The position numbers and the translations under genes were made by a program. This document shows, piece by piece, positions 7,653 through 18,800 of a stretch of 64,000 nt of DNA. The notes below the pieces were generated by a model. The model was given only the letters and a program-made list of their open reading frames with translations. It was not told where the DNA came from and searched no databases. This DNA comes from Niastella sp966212235 (lineage in GTDB: Bacteria; Bacteroidota; Bacteroidia; Chitinophagales; Chitinophagaceae), in contig CBIHPP010000005.1 in assembly GCA_966212235.1 (NCBI GenBank), positions 452,176 to 516,175 of the forward strand, written 5' to 3'. The stretch's first letter is position 1. Each line of letters opens with the position of its first letter.

Positions 7653-8969
7653 ATGGAGAAGAATGAGAATGAGAAGGTGACATACATTGGAATGACAAAT
7701 TACCAAAGCACTAGAACTAAATTCGGCATTAAACAGAAAGATCGCAGTGGACATATTTATTGCTTAGGCAAAACAGGTTCCGGCAAAAGTACGTTGCTAT
7801 TGAATATGGCTATTTCCGATATTCAAAATGGAAGCGGTGTTGGCATCATTGATCCACACGGCGATATTGCCGAAAGTATTTTGGACTATATACCAAAAGA
7901 AAGAATCAAAGATGTAGTTTATTTCAACGGATGCGATTTTGAATATCCAATAGCCTTTAATCCATTATTCAATGTTCAGGAAAATAATCGGCACCTGGTT
8001 GCCTCAAGTTTAGTTGGCGCATTAAAGAAATCCTGGGCAGACTCCTGGGGGCCACGGCTTGAGCACATCCTTAGAAACTCACTTTTGACTCTATTACATT
8101 ATCCAGATTCCAGTTTATTAGATATACAGCCACTCCTTACAAATAGTGAATTCAGAAACAAAGTACTCGAATACGTTTCTGACATTAAACTACTAAACTT
8201 TTGGTATAAGGAATTTTATCCAATGCCGCCACAGCTTAAGGCAGAGGCAATTTCACCAATCGTTAATAAAGTGGGGTTATTTCAGACACATCCGCTGATC
8301 CGGAATATTGTTAGCCAGCAAGTTTCTTCTTTTTCAATTGCTGACATAATGAACCAGAAGAAAATATTTATTGCCAATCTTTCAAAGGGTGCATTGGGAG
8401 AAGACGGCACACAATTGATAGGAACGTTATTGGTTACTCAATTTCAAACGGCCTCATTGAGTAGGGTACAATTACCGATCAATGAACGAGATCCTTTCCA
8501 TTTATACATTGATGAGATGCACTCCTTTCTTACCTTATCCTTTGCTGATATCCTTTCAGAATCCCGCAAATACGGATTAACGCTTTTCCTAACTCACCAA
8601 TATATTGACCAGCTTCATGAGAAGATAAGGAAAGCAATTTTGGGGAATGTGGGAACCCTTATTGCTTTTCGTATTGGAGCCTCAGATGCTGCGATCCTGG
8701 AACAGGAATTTTTGCCAGTTTTCAGCAGTGAGGACCTGGTTAGACTTCCACGGTATTCAATCTATATTAAGCTCTTAATTGACGGAACAACATCACAACC
8801 ATTTAGCGCAACAACGTTGCCACCATATATCGCAACATGCTCGTTAAAAGAAAGCATAATTGAGTATTCACGGAAACGATACGGCAGGGAACGGGTCAAG
8901 GTTGAGGAATGTACATTTAAAGCTTTTCATCATCAAGCTGAAAATAAAAATCCAAGCTTGTTTGATTAA
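7653..8969 (+). CDS. TraG/VirD4-like conjugative coupling ATPase (HerA-type)
   Basis: A 438-residue P-loop ATPase. The Walker A motif is GKTGSGKST at 39-47, followed by IIDPHGD (65-71) typical of VirD4/TraG/HerA pumps; Walker B is LYIDEMH near 284-290, and LFLTHQY near 313 is the sensor glutamine region. Such proteins move DNA through a membrane channel during conjugation. It is short and has no N-terminal membrane segments, unlike full TraG/VirD4, so it may be a soluble coupling protein or a DNA-pump of a defence or plasmid system. There are no other transfer genes in the window. The start is a clear ATG 284 bp from the divergent recombinase start. Confidence 0.85.
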   Translation: MEKNENEKVTYIGMTNYQSTRTKFGIKQKDRSGHIYCLGKTGSGKSTLLLNMAISDIQNGSGVGIIDPHGDIAESILDYIPKERIKDVVYFNGCDFEYPIAFNPLFNVQENNRHLVASSLVGALKKSWADSWGPRLEHILRNSLLTLLHYPDSSLLDIQPLLTNSEFRNKVLEYVSDIKLLNFWYKEFYPMPPQLKAEAISPIVNKVGLFQTHPLIRNIVSQQVSSFSIADIMNQKKIFIANLSKGALGEDGTQLIGTLLVTQFQTASLSRVQLPINERDPFHLYIDEMHSFLTLSFADILSESRKYGLTLFLTHQYIDQLHEKIRKAILGNVGTLIAFRIGASDAAILEQEFLPVFSSEDLVRLPRYSIYIKLLIDGTTSQPFSATTLPPYIATCSLKESIIEYSRKRYGRERVKVEECTFKAFHHQAENKNPSLFD

Positions 8970-8973
8970 ATTA

Positions 8974-9651
8974 TCATCCTCCAGAAATTACATAGTTCGG
9001 TGCGGTATTCTTAATCCGTACTAATAAATTATGCACACTCTTAGTGTGCCATCGACCACAGTTATGAAATGTTGGCACCTTACGTCTATTTAATTCCTTC
9101 TCTATTGCCCGTACACTTGTAATGCCTCTCTTTCGGTATTTTTCAATCATCGGTTGTAGTTCAATTGCAAACCCATCAGCCGCCTCCTTATTTTTTGCAG
9201 CCAATACTTTACCATGCTTCCCCAATACGACCCCTTTCTTTTTAGCAACCTGCAATGCTTCACGTGTCCTGATACTTCCCATGTCGCGTTCATATTCAGT
9301 AAACACGGCTTCCATGAGTAATTGGATTTTTGTTGCATTCGGGCGATCTGTAACAATAAATGCAACTTTTCTTTCTATGAGGGATGCAATAAAGTAAACA
9401 TTTCTAGCAAGCCTGTCCAGTTTTGCAATAATCAATATTGTTTTGTGACTGGTGCAATAATTCAGGGCCTGTAGTAAGAGAGGGCGATTTGTATGCTTTT
9501 TTCCGCTCTCCACTTCGGTAAATTCTTGCAATACCTGTACATTATTGGCACTGGCATAGCGGTTCACAGCATCCTGCTGCGCCTCCAAGCCAAGCTTGCT
9601 TTCTCCTTGTTTGTTAGTGGAAACGCGGTAGTAGGCAATAGCATTTCTCAT
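8974..9651 (-). CDS. resolvase/invertase-type small serine recombinase
   Basis: A 225-residue protein from the ATG at 9649-9651, which places AYYRVSTNKQ at residues 6-15 with nucleophile Ser11; a longer frame to 9693 adds 14 residues of no known role. The catalytic domain contains IIAKLDRLARN near 80-90 and ends near 140. The C-terminal region (about 165-215) resembles the short recombinase-type DNA-binding helix-turn-helix. The gene converges on the coupling ATPase gene with only 4 bp between stops. The enzyme would invert or resolve DNA at paired sites. Three related repeat copies downstream (10.4, 11.0 and 12.3 kb) are possible but untested substrates. Confidence 0.88.
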   Translation of the reverse strand: MRNAIAYYRVSTNKQGESKLGLEAQQDAVNRYASANNVQVLQEFTEVESGKKHTNRPLLLQALNYCTSHKTILIIAKLDRLARNVYFIASLIERKVAFIVTDRPNATKIQLLMEAVFTEYERDMGSIRTREALQVAKKKGVVLGKHGKVLAAKNKEAADGFAIELQPMIEKYRKRGITSVRAIEKELNRRKVPTFHNCGRWHTKSVHNLLVRIKNTAPNYVISGG

Positions 9652-9844
9652 GTTTGGTTGTTCAGTTTTTTCGTAGATGGGCATACGAACCATTATTTTT
9701 ACACATTAAGCGGAAAAAAGCAATTTATTGACGGCCGTCAACCCGCATCAGTACTGGATTCCACTTTTTGAAAAAGCATTAAAACAACCATTTTTCGTAG
9801 TCAGGTATACGTTCGTTTTTAGTACTACGAATATTTTTCCCTCT

Positions 9845-9852
9845 TATATTTG
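9845..9852 (+). promoter_or_regulatory. Bacteroidota-type -7 box TATATTTG
   Basis: The box TATATTTG matches the TAnnTTTG consensus exactly. It overlaps a TTG at 9850 that could otherwise be read as a start, so the ATG at 9865 is the more likely start of the next gene, with a very short leader. No clear -33 TTG is visible, so this may be chance. Confidence 0.35.
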
Positions 9853-9864
9853 AAAAAATCAATA

Positions 9865-10281
9865 ATGATGAGAAAAAAGTTATTCCTCGGCTCCATCGCC
9901 TTGCTTTCTTTTGCCCTGGCGGTTCTTGTTTTTGAGGTTAGTTGCAGCAAAGTTGCCGTAGCACAAACAAACTCAACGCAACTCAATAAGATTGTGTATC
10001 TCTCAAAACACGGCAACGGAAGCGAAATATGGATTGCCAATTATGATGGAACTAATAAAACAAAGGTTAATTATGTATTGCCAGCTGGGCTGATAATTGA
10101 TTTTGTCTATGGTGCACGAATGTCGCCAGATGGTAAAAAGCTCTTTTTTTCTGCGAGTATTGACGGGCACGGACAAACCGCCGACGGCATATATTCCTGC
10201 AATGTTGATGGCTCAAATGTTACAAAAATTATTACCGCTACCAACAGTACTGATTCTTTGCATATTGGAGGCGCGTATTAA
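9865..10281 (+). CDS. truncated TolB/WD40-like beta-propeller protein, exported
   Basis: A 138-residue product from the ATG at 9865. It has a signal peptide (hydrophobic core LFLGSIALLSFALAVLVF; probable cleavage after AVA, just before QTN). Two blades of a TolB/PD40-type propeller follow: KIVYLS...GSEIWIANYDG and MSPDGKKLFFSAS...YSCNVDGSNVTKI. A stop comes after LHIGGAY. Propellers of this family usually have six blades and about 300 residues, so this is probably a truncated gene. Downstream, at 10370-10450, lies the first of three decayed repeats. The product could still be made and exported, but as an incomplete fold. Confidence 0.6.
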   Translation: MMRKKLFLGSIALLSFALAVLVFEVSCSKVAVAQTNSTQLNKIVYLSKHGNGSEIWIANYDGTNKTKVNYVLPAGLIIDFVYGARMSPDGKKLFFSASIDGHGQTADGIYSCNVDGSNVTKIITATNSTDSLHIGGAY

Positions 10282-10369
10282 CCTGCATAGGTATGTTGCA
10301 GAAGTTCCAGTAAGGAATGTATAAAATCATATTTTCTGAAGCATTGAAGAAAGGTGAATACATGCTTTA

Positions 10370-10455
10370 TGTTCGCCGGCTGCAGTGCTTGGACCTATGG
10401 AAGCCACCAGGCGGTATACAAGGTGTTTGATTTTGGCGTGCGAGTAGTACCACCA
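10370..10455 (+). repeat. dispersed coding-like repeat, copy 1
   Basis: This stretch translates in one frame to a peptide containing TYGSHQAVYKVFDFGV. Related peptides appear at 10981-11062 (SVYGNQQPVY, stop, VFGFGV) and 12264-12345 (SAYGGQHPVYKAFDFGVQ, stop). The three DNA copies share most bases over about 75 bp, all on the + strand. They are either ends of decayed paralogous genes or an intergenic repeat family. Confidence 0.7.
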
Positions 10456-10483
10456 CTATATTGATTATCAAAGCACGTAACTG

Positions 10484-10975
10484 ATGGAAAAGAAACTGAC
10501 GAAGAAAAAGGTTGTGCGTTGTGGCGTTTCCCACAAGGCACAACCTTCGGTACTGGTATGGATACCGTTTGCCTCTCATCTGAAAGCCGAAGTCTTCTTC
10601 TTAGAAAAGAAATCAGGGAGCGTTCATTTGGTTGATGGGCAACCGGGGCTCCTGGTCGAAACTATACGATTTAAACATACTGGCCTAATACATGGATATA
10701 TCCCGGTGCTCGATGACAGATGTAGTCGGGTGTATATGAAAGGGGACTGGATTGGAGTAAAGAAATTATCCAACCCTCACCTTATCAATTACGGACTTGA
10801 CTATCTTGTTTTCAACCAAGATAACAAAGGGTTACTGTGCAAACTAATGCCGCATAAAGAGAAAGAAAAAGTAATGTTGCAATTTTATTATGGATGGTAC
10901 CGCCCCCAAGTTTGGAAGAGAGAACAGATTCAAGCACTGTTTTCAGTTGAGATACTTGTACCCAAACTTCCATAA
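10484..10975 (+). CDS. hypothetical protein between two dispersed repeats
   Basis: A 163-residue protein from an ATG at 10484, about 30 bp after repeat copy 1 and ending 6 bp before repeat copy 2. The composition is ordinary for a soluble, slightly basic protein: a lysine-rich N-terminus, a beta-rich middle (VFFLEKKSGSVHLVDG) and an aromatic C-terminal part (FYYGWYRPQVW). I do not recognise a family. Being bracketed by repeats of the same orientation makes it look like a cassette, though the repeats may be unrelated to its arrival. Confidence 0.5.
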   Translation: MEKKLTKKKVVRCGVSHKAQPSVLVWIPFASHLKAEVFFLEKKSGSVHLVDGQPGLLVETIRFKHTGLIHGYIPVLDDRCSRVYMKGDWIGVKKLSNPHLINYGLDYLVFNQDNKGLLCKLMPHKEKEKVMLQFYYGWYRPQVWKREQIQALFSVEILVPKLP

Positions 10976-10980
10976 CAAAG

Positions 10981-11062
10981 GATTTCGGGGCAGTGCTTCA
11001 GTCTATGGAAACCAGCAGCCAGTTTACTAAGTGTTTGGCTTCGGTGTAATGATGCAGCAGCG
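10981..11062 (+). repeat. dispersed coding-like repeat, copy 2
   Basis: The second copy of the repeat seen at 10370-10455 and 12264-12345. It shares the core CAGTGCTTCAGTCTATGGAA and the block reading VFGFGV. It carries an in-frame stop (TAA at 11028-11030), so it is not an intact coding end. Confidence 0.7.
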
Positions 11063-11634
11063 GACTTCAAAGTTTTTGAGTTGAAAGATACGTCTCAAGT
11101 ACACCTTAAAAACTAAGCGTTTCTATGTATCAAAAGCAAAACATCTTGATTTTAGTCATGATTGTTGAATTATGAAATAATGCATCTTTGTGAGGCCAGC
11201 AATTCTAACCAACTGTTTTTCTGTACAACTTTTTCCTACTAAAATATCTCTTGAAAAACTTTTCTAGCTTTAGTTACATTAAGTGTAATTTTTGCACTTA
11301 TTGTAAGAAAATATGTGTAGAATGTGGAATATTATTTGATTTTTTTATATAAAGCATTGACAATCAATTGAGAATTTTGTCATTTTTTTGTCATAACTTG
11401 CTATTTATATAATAAATATTATAATTTTGTTAGACAAATTTCGTTCTTATCTCATGCCCTCTAAAGGCAATGTACCCAACCAAAAATACGCTTGATTAAA
11501 TACGCTGTGAAAGACTCCCTCTGTTTTGTATGAGTTAGTGCAAAAGTTTTATTCCGTAGACTGGTTTTGGTGTACGATTTTCAATCGTTTTTTATCTTGT
11601 TCTTTATATTTCGTAGGAACATGTAAAAATAGAA
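11063..11634. other. AT-rich gene-free interval with one small terminator-like hairpin
   Basis: No gene is seen. The sequence is strongly AT-rich. At 11574-11594 a small hairpin, ACGATT/AATCGT with a 3-base loop, is followed by a run of Ts and could be a weak + strand terminator. The remainder shows no start codon with a supported reading frame. Confidence 0.5.
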
Positions 11635-11820
11635 AAGGCCTGATCGCTGCAAACGAATCAGGCCTTGAAAAGGGCGGTGTGGGGGCTCATCACTGATGAA
11701 CCTGAAGCCAGCCACAACAACTACAATAATGAATGACCACGTGCTTTCGTGGATAGACGGGCAGCGTTAAGCTCCCGTCTTTTTCTTTGTAGTAGAGCGC
11801 ATAAAATACCCGTGGCTGGC
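11635..11820 (+). ncRNA. candidate structured RNA with 3' terminator-like hairpin
   Basis: A 186-bp tract holds a chain of stems: AAGGCCTGAT/ATCAGGCCTT (11635-11644 with 11657-11666, perfect); TCATC/GATGA (11687-11699); an outer stem GCCAGCCAC/GTGGCTGGC (11707-11715 with 11812-11820); inside it ACTACAA/TTGTAGT (11720-11726 with 11787-11793); CCACG/CGTGG (11737-11752); and AGACGGG/CCCGTCT followed by a T-run (11755-11784). The first stem read on the minus strand is also followed by Ts. It lies in an AT-rich desert with no reading frame. No known RNA family is recognised. It could be a regulatory RNA, or overlapping terminators of lost genes. Confidence 0.45.
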
Positions 11821-12263
11821 TGCCACAATTTGCATTATGCATATCATTCAACGAGAATCATAATGCGCCATGTGCACACGTATGCGCTAATACCTTATAG
11901 ATATATAAGAACTTCAGGACTCAGTTATAAATTGTAGTAACGCAAACTCACATAGGCACACTTCTCCTAACCTGGTACTTACTCATGTGCGGAAATCACT
12001 AACGAATAATCGTAAGCTTTTGGATAACGCGGGAATATATAAAGGTACAATATTTCCCCCATTCCAAACCAACGATAAAAAATAATTTATCCTAAAACGT
12101 AAGCATATACACTTATCAATAACAAGAAAACACTTAGTAAATAGTAAGTGTTATTACTTATATTATTCAAAAAATATTCTCATTTTTTTGAGTAATAAAA
12201 AATAATGTGTAATATATAAGACTAATTTTTTTAGCTAAAAGCTGAAGGCGAATACTGCTTTTA
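11821..12263. other. AT-rich gene-free interval with stem-loops
   Basis: No gene. A perfect stem AACACTTA/TAAGTGTT (12129-12152) and a second, TTATTCAAAAAA with TTTTTTGAGTAA (12163-12195, one wobble), stand close together in AT-rich DNA. A 62-codon frame at 11749-11937 overlaps the hairpins and looks non-coding. Confidence 0.5.
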
Positions 12264-12345
12264 GTCCGCCGGAAGTGCTTCAGCCTATGGAGGCCAACAT
12301 CCAGTTTACAAGGCGTTTGATTTTGGAGTGCAGTAATTGCTGCAG
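12264..12345 (+). repeat. dispersed coding-like repeat, copy 3
   Basis: The best-preserved copy of the repeat: it reads GSASAYGGQHPVYKAFDFGV, then Q and a stop, as the tail of a protein would. Upstream codons do not extend into a long frame. See copies at 10370 and 10981. Confidence 0.7.
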
Positions 12346-12407
12346 ATATGGTGGGTTATAAAACTAGTAACGAGTGTCTTGCTTCAATGCAAGTACTCTT
12401 TATAGTA

Positions 12408-12692
12408 TTATTTTCTTTTCGGCGATTCTTTTAGCATTGATTGCAGTACTGCGCTGCTTTTAATTAGCATATTCGACAACGAAATAAAATCATACTCTAG
12501 CATTTCTGATAACGTAAGCACTAACCCTACCTGCATTTTCTCTGGATTGGCAATCCAATCCTTTAACCTTTCCACAGTAATCCCACAATCACGAGCAACA
12601 ACCGTATATGGTATATGCTTAAAGATTGATCCAAAATCTTGGATCTCTTTGCTTTCAATAAGAGTCTTAACAGTGAGATAATGTTTATCCAT
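12408..12692 (-). CDS. small helix-turn-helix-like protein of unknown role
   Basis: A 94-residue protein from the ATG at 12690-12692; a TTG two codons upstream is possible but less likely. The first half reads MDKHYLTVKTLIESKEI then DFGSIFKHIPYTVVARDCGI, a pattern I associate with small XRE-like proteins of the Chitinophagaceae. The remainder (ERLKDWIANPEKM, then LSEMLEYDFISLSNML) is helical and resembles a weak helix-turn-helix. It is divergent from the giant RHS gene with about 165 bp between them, so it could regulate it. Confidence 0.6.
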   Translation of the reverse strand: MDKHYLTVKTLIESKEIQDFGSIFKHIPYTVVARDCGITVERLKDWIANPEKMQVGLVLTLSEMLEYDFISLSNMLIKSSAVLQSMLKESPKRK

Positions 12693-12857
12693 TTTCAAAG
12701 TAACACCAAAATCCTTTTTTTGACTATCTGAAAACGTACTATATAAGTACGGGCTGTAACTTTTTTATGTTCGATTTAGACTGTTTGTTAATAAAACTTC
12801 CTTTTAGAGAAGTTTTTATGCTATGATTAACAGCATTATTACATCAGTTTAATATTC

Positions 12858-15800
12858 ATGAACAACCATACATCTAGTCGTTCCGGTTTTGTAGGCAAGA
12901 AGCTCATCGCAGTTTTCTTGTCTTTTTTGTTTCTGATTACTCCTTTAACCTCAGTTCTTGCAGAAGAAGCAACACCACCACCTTCTTCGGAGTCAGTGAT
13001 TTCTACAGAGGGTGAGCCTGCTGCACAGCCTGTCATTCAAGAATCGTCCTCTACAGAGAATCAGCAGGATCTTTCTGCTCCTATAGATAACACTCAGTTG
13101 CCAGAAACAGATACTGAGGCTAATGATAAAAAGGAAAAAGACAAGGATAAGGGTGACGATCCAGATGTAACACCACAGGCAGCAATGTTAAACGGTATTG
13201 AAGCTCCAGGCTCTCCGACACTCTCGTCATCCTCACGAGCCGTAACCTCATTTATTGACGAAACAACGGGTGCGCTAGTTTACAAATATGCGATAAGCAT
13301 TCCTCCTGGTCGGAACAACGCAACAACTCCTGCTATTGATTTACTATATAACAGTGCAGACGCCAGGAATGATTCTGTTGTTGGTGCTGGCTGGTCAATC
13401 AATATTCCATACATCGAAAGAGAAAATAAAGATGGAACAGATAAGCTGTATACTGAAAATTATTATTCTTCATCCCTTTCTGGTGAACTCGTATCTCTTG
13501 GTTCATCAAACTATGCAGCTAAAGTCGAAAAAGGTGATTTTCTCAAATACACAAAGCTTACCAATGGCTGGAAGGTGACCGACAAGAACGGAACTGCGTA
13601 TACGTTTGGAGCAAACGCCCAAGCAAGACAGGATAATACAGGAGACAGCTCACAGATATTTAAATGGATGCTTGAGGAAGTACGAGATGCGAATGATAAC
13701 TACGTTTCCTATACATACTACAAAGATGCCGGACAAATATATCCCTCCCAGGTCGTCTACACTGGTAATGGCAGCACCGCCGGCGTCTTAGAAGTTAACT
13801 TCGATCGAGCAAGCAGAAGCAGTGCTCCTGCCTTTTATGACACGGCCTTTTCCGTGGTATCCAATTACCGCATCAGTGAAATTAGAACTGAAGTTAATAA
13901 TACCTGGGCACGAAAATATACGCTGAGTTACACTACAGCAGACAATGGAACTGGCTCATTGTTAGATACAATAGTTGAAGCAGGCCAAGATGATTCCAGT
14001 ACCACTACAACACTTCCGGCTATAAATTTTGATTATAAAACTTCTACACCAAACTGGACATATACTTCCTCATATAACTTGCCACTTCCAGTGTTTAATG
14101 CGAATGGTCTCACAGATTATGGTATGCGAATGGGCGATATCAACGGCGATGGGTTAAATGATATTCTCTGTCACAATGAAAAAACGAGCGGAGAATGTGC
14201 CCTGGGGTCACCAACTATCTTTTTCAATACCGGTTCCGGTTGGACCAATGTCAGCAGTACCTGGTTATTCCCAGTCAAAGCATCAGGCGGATCAAATAGG
14301 GAAGCATTCGTAAACAGTTCAGGACAAGACACAGGTCTACGACTCATTGATGTGAACGGCGACAATCTTGCTGACCTTGTGAGGGGAGATGGAAATCTGT
14401 CATCTAATTATACGTATTTGAACACCGGCTCTGGTTGGACATATACTTCCTCGTGGAATCTGCCAATGCCTGTGGCTAATGGTCCACAGGCTGATTACGG
14501 TATGCGAATGGGCGATATCAACGGCGATGGGTTAAATGATATTCTCTGTCACAGTGACATTGTTAATGGAGGATGTGGTTTGAGTAATGGACAGATCCGT
14601 CTCAACACTGGCTCCGGTTGGGGTAGCGCCAGCACCACCTGGTCATTCCCGACTAAAGCCTATTACCACAATCCAAATGAAGCTGATACAGAAACATTCG
14701 TCGGTAGTTCAGGACAAGATACAGGTCTACGACTCATTGATGTGAACGGCGACAATCTTGCTGACCTTGTGAAGGGCGATGGAAATCTATCATCTAATTA
14801 TGTCTATTTGAACACCGGCTCTGGTTGGACATACACTTCCTCTTGGAATTTGCCGATGCCAGTGATTAATTCACCTAATCTTAATGATTATGGTATGAGA
14901 ATGGGCGATATCAACGGCGATGGGTTAAATGATATTCTCTGTCACAATGAATTAGTCAATGGAGGATGTAATGCGACGGGGCCAGAAATTCATCTCCACA
15001 CTGGCTCCGGTTGGGGCAGCGCCAGCACCACCTGGTCATTCCCAACTAAAGCATTTGGTAGCGGTAACGGGTCAAGTACGGAAACATTCGTCAGCAGTAC
15101 AGGACAAGACATAGGCTTGCGACTCATCGATATAAACGGAGACAATCTTGCTGACCTTGTGAAAGGCGATGGAGCTGCGCCAGCCAATTATGTGTATTTA
15201 AACAATACAAGCACACAATCAAACCTGCTCAATAAAATCACCTATTCGCAAGGAGGGAATACGGAAATAACCTACAAAGCAACTCCTCTCTTTAAGAGTG
15301 GTTCAACGCTCCTTAATCCAACATTACCGATGAGTCTTGATGTTGTGGCGCAAACTACGACCAATGATGGATTAGGAACTGCACAGACATATACTTATGA
15401 ATATGAAGGAGGCAGCTATTACTACAGCACCTATCTTGATCGCAAATTCGCCGGCTTCAATTCTGTAAAAGAAACAGATACAGCAGGGAATGTGAGAAAG
15501 ACCTACTACCACCAGGGGAATAGCACTAACACGTCACTTGGCGAATACAGCGACCATGTAGCGAAAATTGGCATCCCATATCGGGTTGAAGAATATGACA
15601 ACAGCACTAACTTATACCGCCTTACAGTCAATCAGATTGACAGATACTCAATCGGCACCGATCATGATTTTGTAAAGAATATCCACCAAACCGTACTTAA
15701 CTATGATGGGAATAGCGGACACAAGGACACTACGACTGAATACGCATACGATGATGCAGATGGAAGCTTGCTGACAAAAACAGAATGGGGAGAGGTGACC

Positions 15801-18800
15801 GGAAGCACCGACGGATCATTTACTGATACCGGTTCTGACAAGCGTATCACCACCTACACGTATGCAACCAACACAACAACATTAGTGACTGTGCCATATA
15901 ATGAAACAGTCACAAATGCTTCATCGGTAAAAGTCAAAGAAAACAAATACTACTACGACACCCAATCATATGGTTCAGTTACAAAAGGGAATCAAACAAA
16001 AGTTGAGCAATGGGTAACTGGCAGCACCTACATCAATAGTCAGAAATCATATAACTCAACCTATGGAACGGTAGCCACCCAAACTGATCCTCGCGGCAAA
16101 GTCACCTCATACAGTTACGATTCATACAACCTCTATCCAACAACAGTGACAGACCCACTGAGTCAATCGGTCCAGTATGTGTACGATTATTCTCTTGGTA
16201 AGCCAAAGCAAACTACCGATCAAAATAGCTTCGTCTATCAAACCGTCTATGATGGATTAGATCGCGTACTTACTGAAAAGATTCCAGATTTTGCCTCGCC
16301 ATATTCGCCGGTTACAAAAACTGCCTATGCCTATACCGATACCTCTGGTTCGGTGAGTGTTCATCGGACTGATAATCTTGATAGCTCAATAGCAGTTGAG
16401 ACATATCAATACTTTGATGGTCTCGGACGATTAATCCAGGAACGAAAAGAAGCTGAAAGTAATTACAACGTAAAGGACACAGTGTATAACACTGTCGGCT
16501 TGATCCAAAAACAATCACTTCCGTATAACAACAGCGGTTCTTCCAAGACCTCTGCAACGACAACAACGTCTCTCTATGTCGCAAAAACATATGATCCGCT
16601 TCAGCGAGTGCTTACAATCGTCGATGCAACCGGCACAACCTCATATGCCTATGATGATTGGAAGACAACCGTGACTGACAAAAATAGCAAAGTGAAGAAG
16701 TATTATAACGATGCTTACAATAATCTCATTAAAGTTGATGAAGTAAATGGTGCTTCGACCTACACCACAAACTATGAATGGAACCTCAATGGCAAGCTCA
16801 CGAAAATTACTGATGCTTTAAGTAATTTGAGAAATTTCACCTACGATGGTCTTGGCCGCAGATTGACTGCTGAAGATTTACACGCCTCAGGCGACAGTAC
16901 TTTCGGTTCCTGGACATACACCTACGATGATGCCGGCAATCTTACCCAGACTGTAAATCCTCGCAGTCTGACCACCACCTATACCTACAATGATATTAAC
17001 CAGGTTCTCACTGAAAACTATACCGGCGCATCTGGCACCGAAATCAGCTATACCTATGGCGGTTGTACAAACGGAATTGAAAAATTGTGTTCTATCGCAA
17101 TGGCCTCTGGTGCAGATACTTCATATACCTATGACTCAAATGGCAACACTGCCAGCGAAGCAAAGACGATCAATACTGTTGCCTACACCACGTCATATAC
17201 CTATGATCGCCAGGGCAACAAACTTACCATCACGTACCCAGACAGCGCCCAGGTACGCTATACCTTCAACACAGCCGGACTTCTTAATCAGATTGAACGG
17301 AAAGAAAGTGGCGGATCATTCACCGATGTAATCTCGAATTTTGATTATAGCCCGATGGATCAAATCACCACTCAAGCATATCCAAATGGCTTAACTACTA
17401 CAAATACCTATGATGCAACGAAGTTGTATCGTTTAACCGGTCGCTTTACTTCTAATGGCACGACCGGTGGCGGTACAGCGATGAAAGTATTAGCAGTGGG
17501 TGGTGGAGGTGGAGGAGGCGGAGGGAATGACAATGATGCCTACAATGGTGCTGGCGGTGGCGCCGGAGGATATCAATATGAGACTGCTCATTCGGTAACA
17601 ACAGGGACCTATTCTGTTACAGTTGGTGCTGGCGGAGTAGGATCAACGAATAGTTCTAATAAAGGTTCAAATGGAGGTGACTCTATCTTTGACACCATTA
17701 CTGCTATCGGTGGCGGAGGCGGAGGTTCACGAAACAATGTCAACGGAGCGAATGGCGCATCAGGTGGTGGTGCATCAATCAAATCCACTTCGGGTACTGG
17801 CGGAACAGGAAGCCAAGGTAGCAATGGAGGAACTGCCACACAAGGAGGAACGACCAATGCTGGTGCAGGTGGAGGTGGTGCGAGTGCAGCCGGTGGAAAT
17901 GTCGCTGGTAATTCTACCACTGGAGGCGCAGGGGGAGCAGGAACAGCAAATTCTATTACCGGAACTTCGGTAACGTATGCCGGTGGCGGAGGTGGATCAT
18001 CATCTGGAGCTGGAGGAAGAGGATTGGGAGGTTCAGGAGGTGGTGGAAATGGAGCTAACTATCCTGGAGCTGGTTCTGCTGGAACAGCAAATACTGGTGG
18101 TGGAGGCGGTGGCGGTTCAGGCGACAACAACAATGGAGCAGGAGGCCCTGGAGGTAAGGGTGTTGTGATTATTTCGTATGTCACTGCTGATTTCGGAACC
18201 TGTACTGCTACTGGCACATACACAACAACAACCTCTGGTGCAAATACCATATTCACCTTCACCGGAAACGGAACATTTACAGTGGTGGGAGGTGCTTCCG
18301 CTGGATTACAAAATTTGACCTATGCGTATGACAATGTAGGCAATATTACGAGAATCGTCGATGCTTCCAGTACTAGCAGTTCAAAGATTGCAGATTATGT
18401 TTATGATGATCTCCATCGTATGACATCTGCAACAATTACATCTGTGGCATCCGGCCAGAGTACCTATACACATACCTACACCTACGATGCCATTGGAAAT
18501 ATCACGTCAGGACCAGTTGGATCGTATACGTATGCTGGAACAAGCTATGCCAACCCTCATGCAGCCACATCAATCAATAGCGTAACAAATACCTATGATG
18601 CGTCCGGCAATCTCACTGCCAACGGCACACTCACTAACACCTGGAACTATAAAGATCAGCTTACCCAAGCGGTAGTTAGTTCTGTTACTTCAACCTATAC
18701 CTACGATCAATCCGGAGAACGTGCCTCATCATCAAACGGCACGACAACCACTGTCTATCCAAATGATTTCTACAACACTAACGGCACCAAGAAGACTAAA

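Noticed and set aside
11749..11937. 62-codon frame over the hairpin tract
   Set aside because: It reads through several stems, and the encoded peptide has no recognisable pattern.
17609..18262. Proline-rich minus-strand frames opposite the RHS gene
   Set aside because: They are mirror images of the glycine codons (GGN read as CCN) and carry no independent signal.
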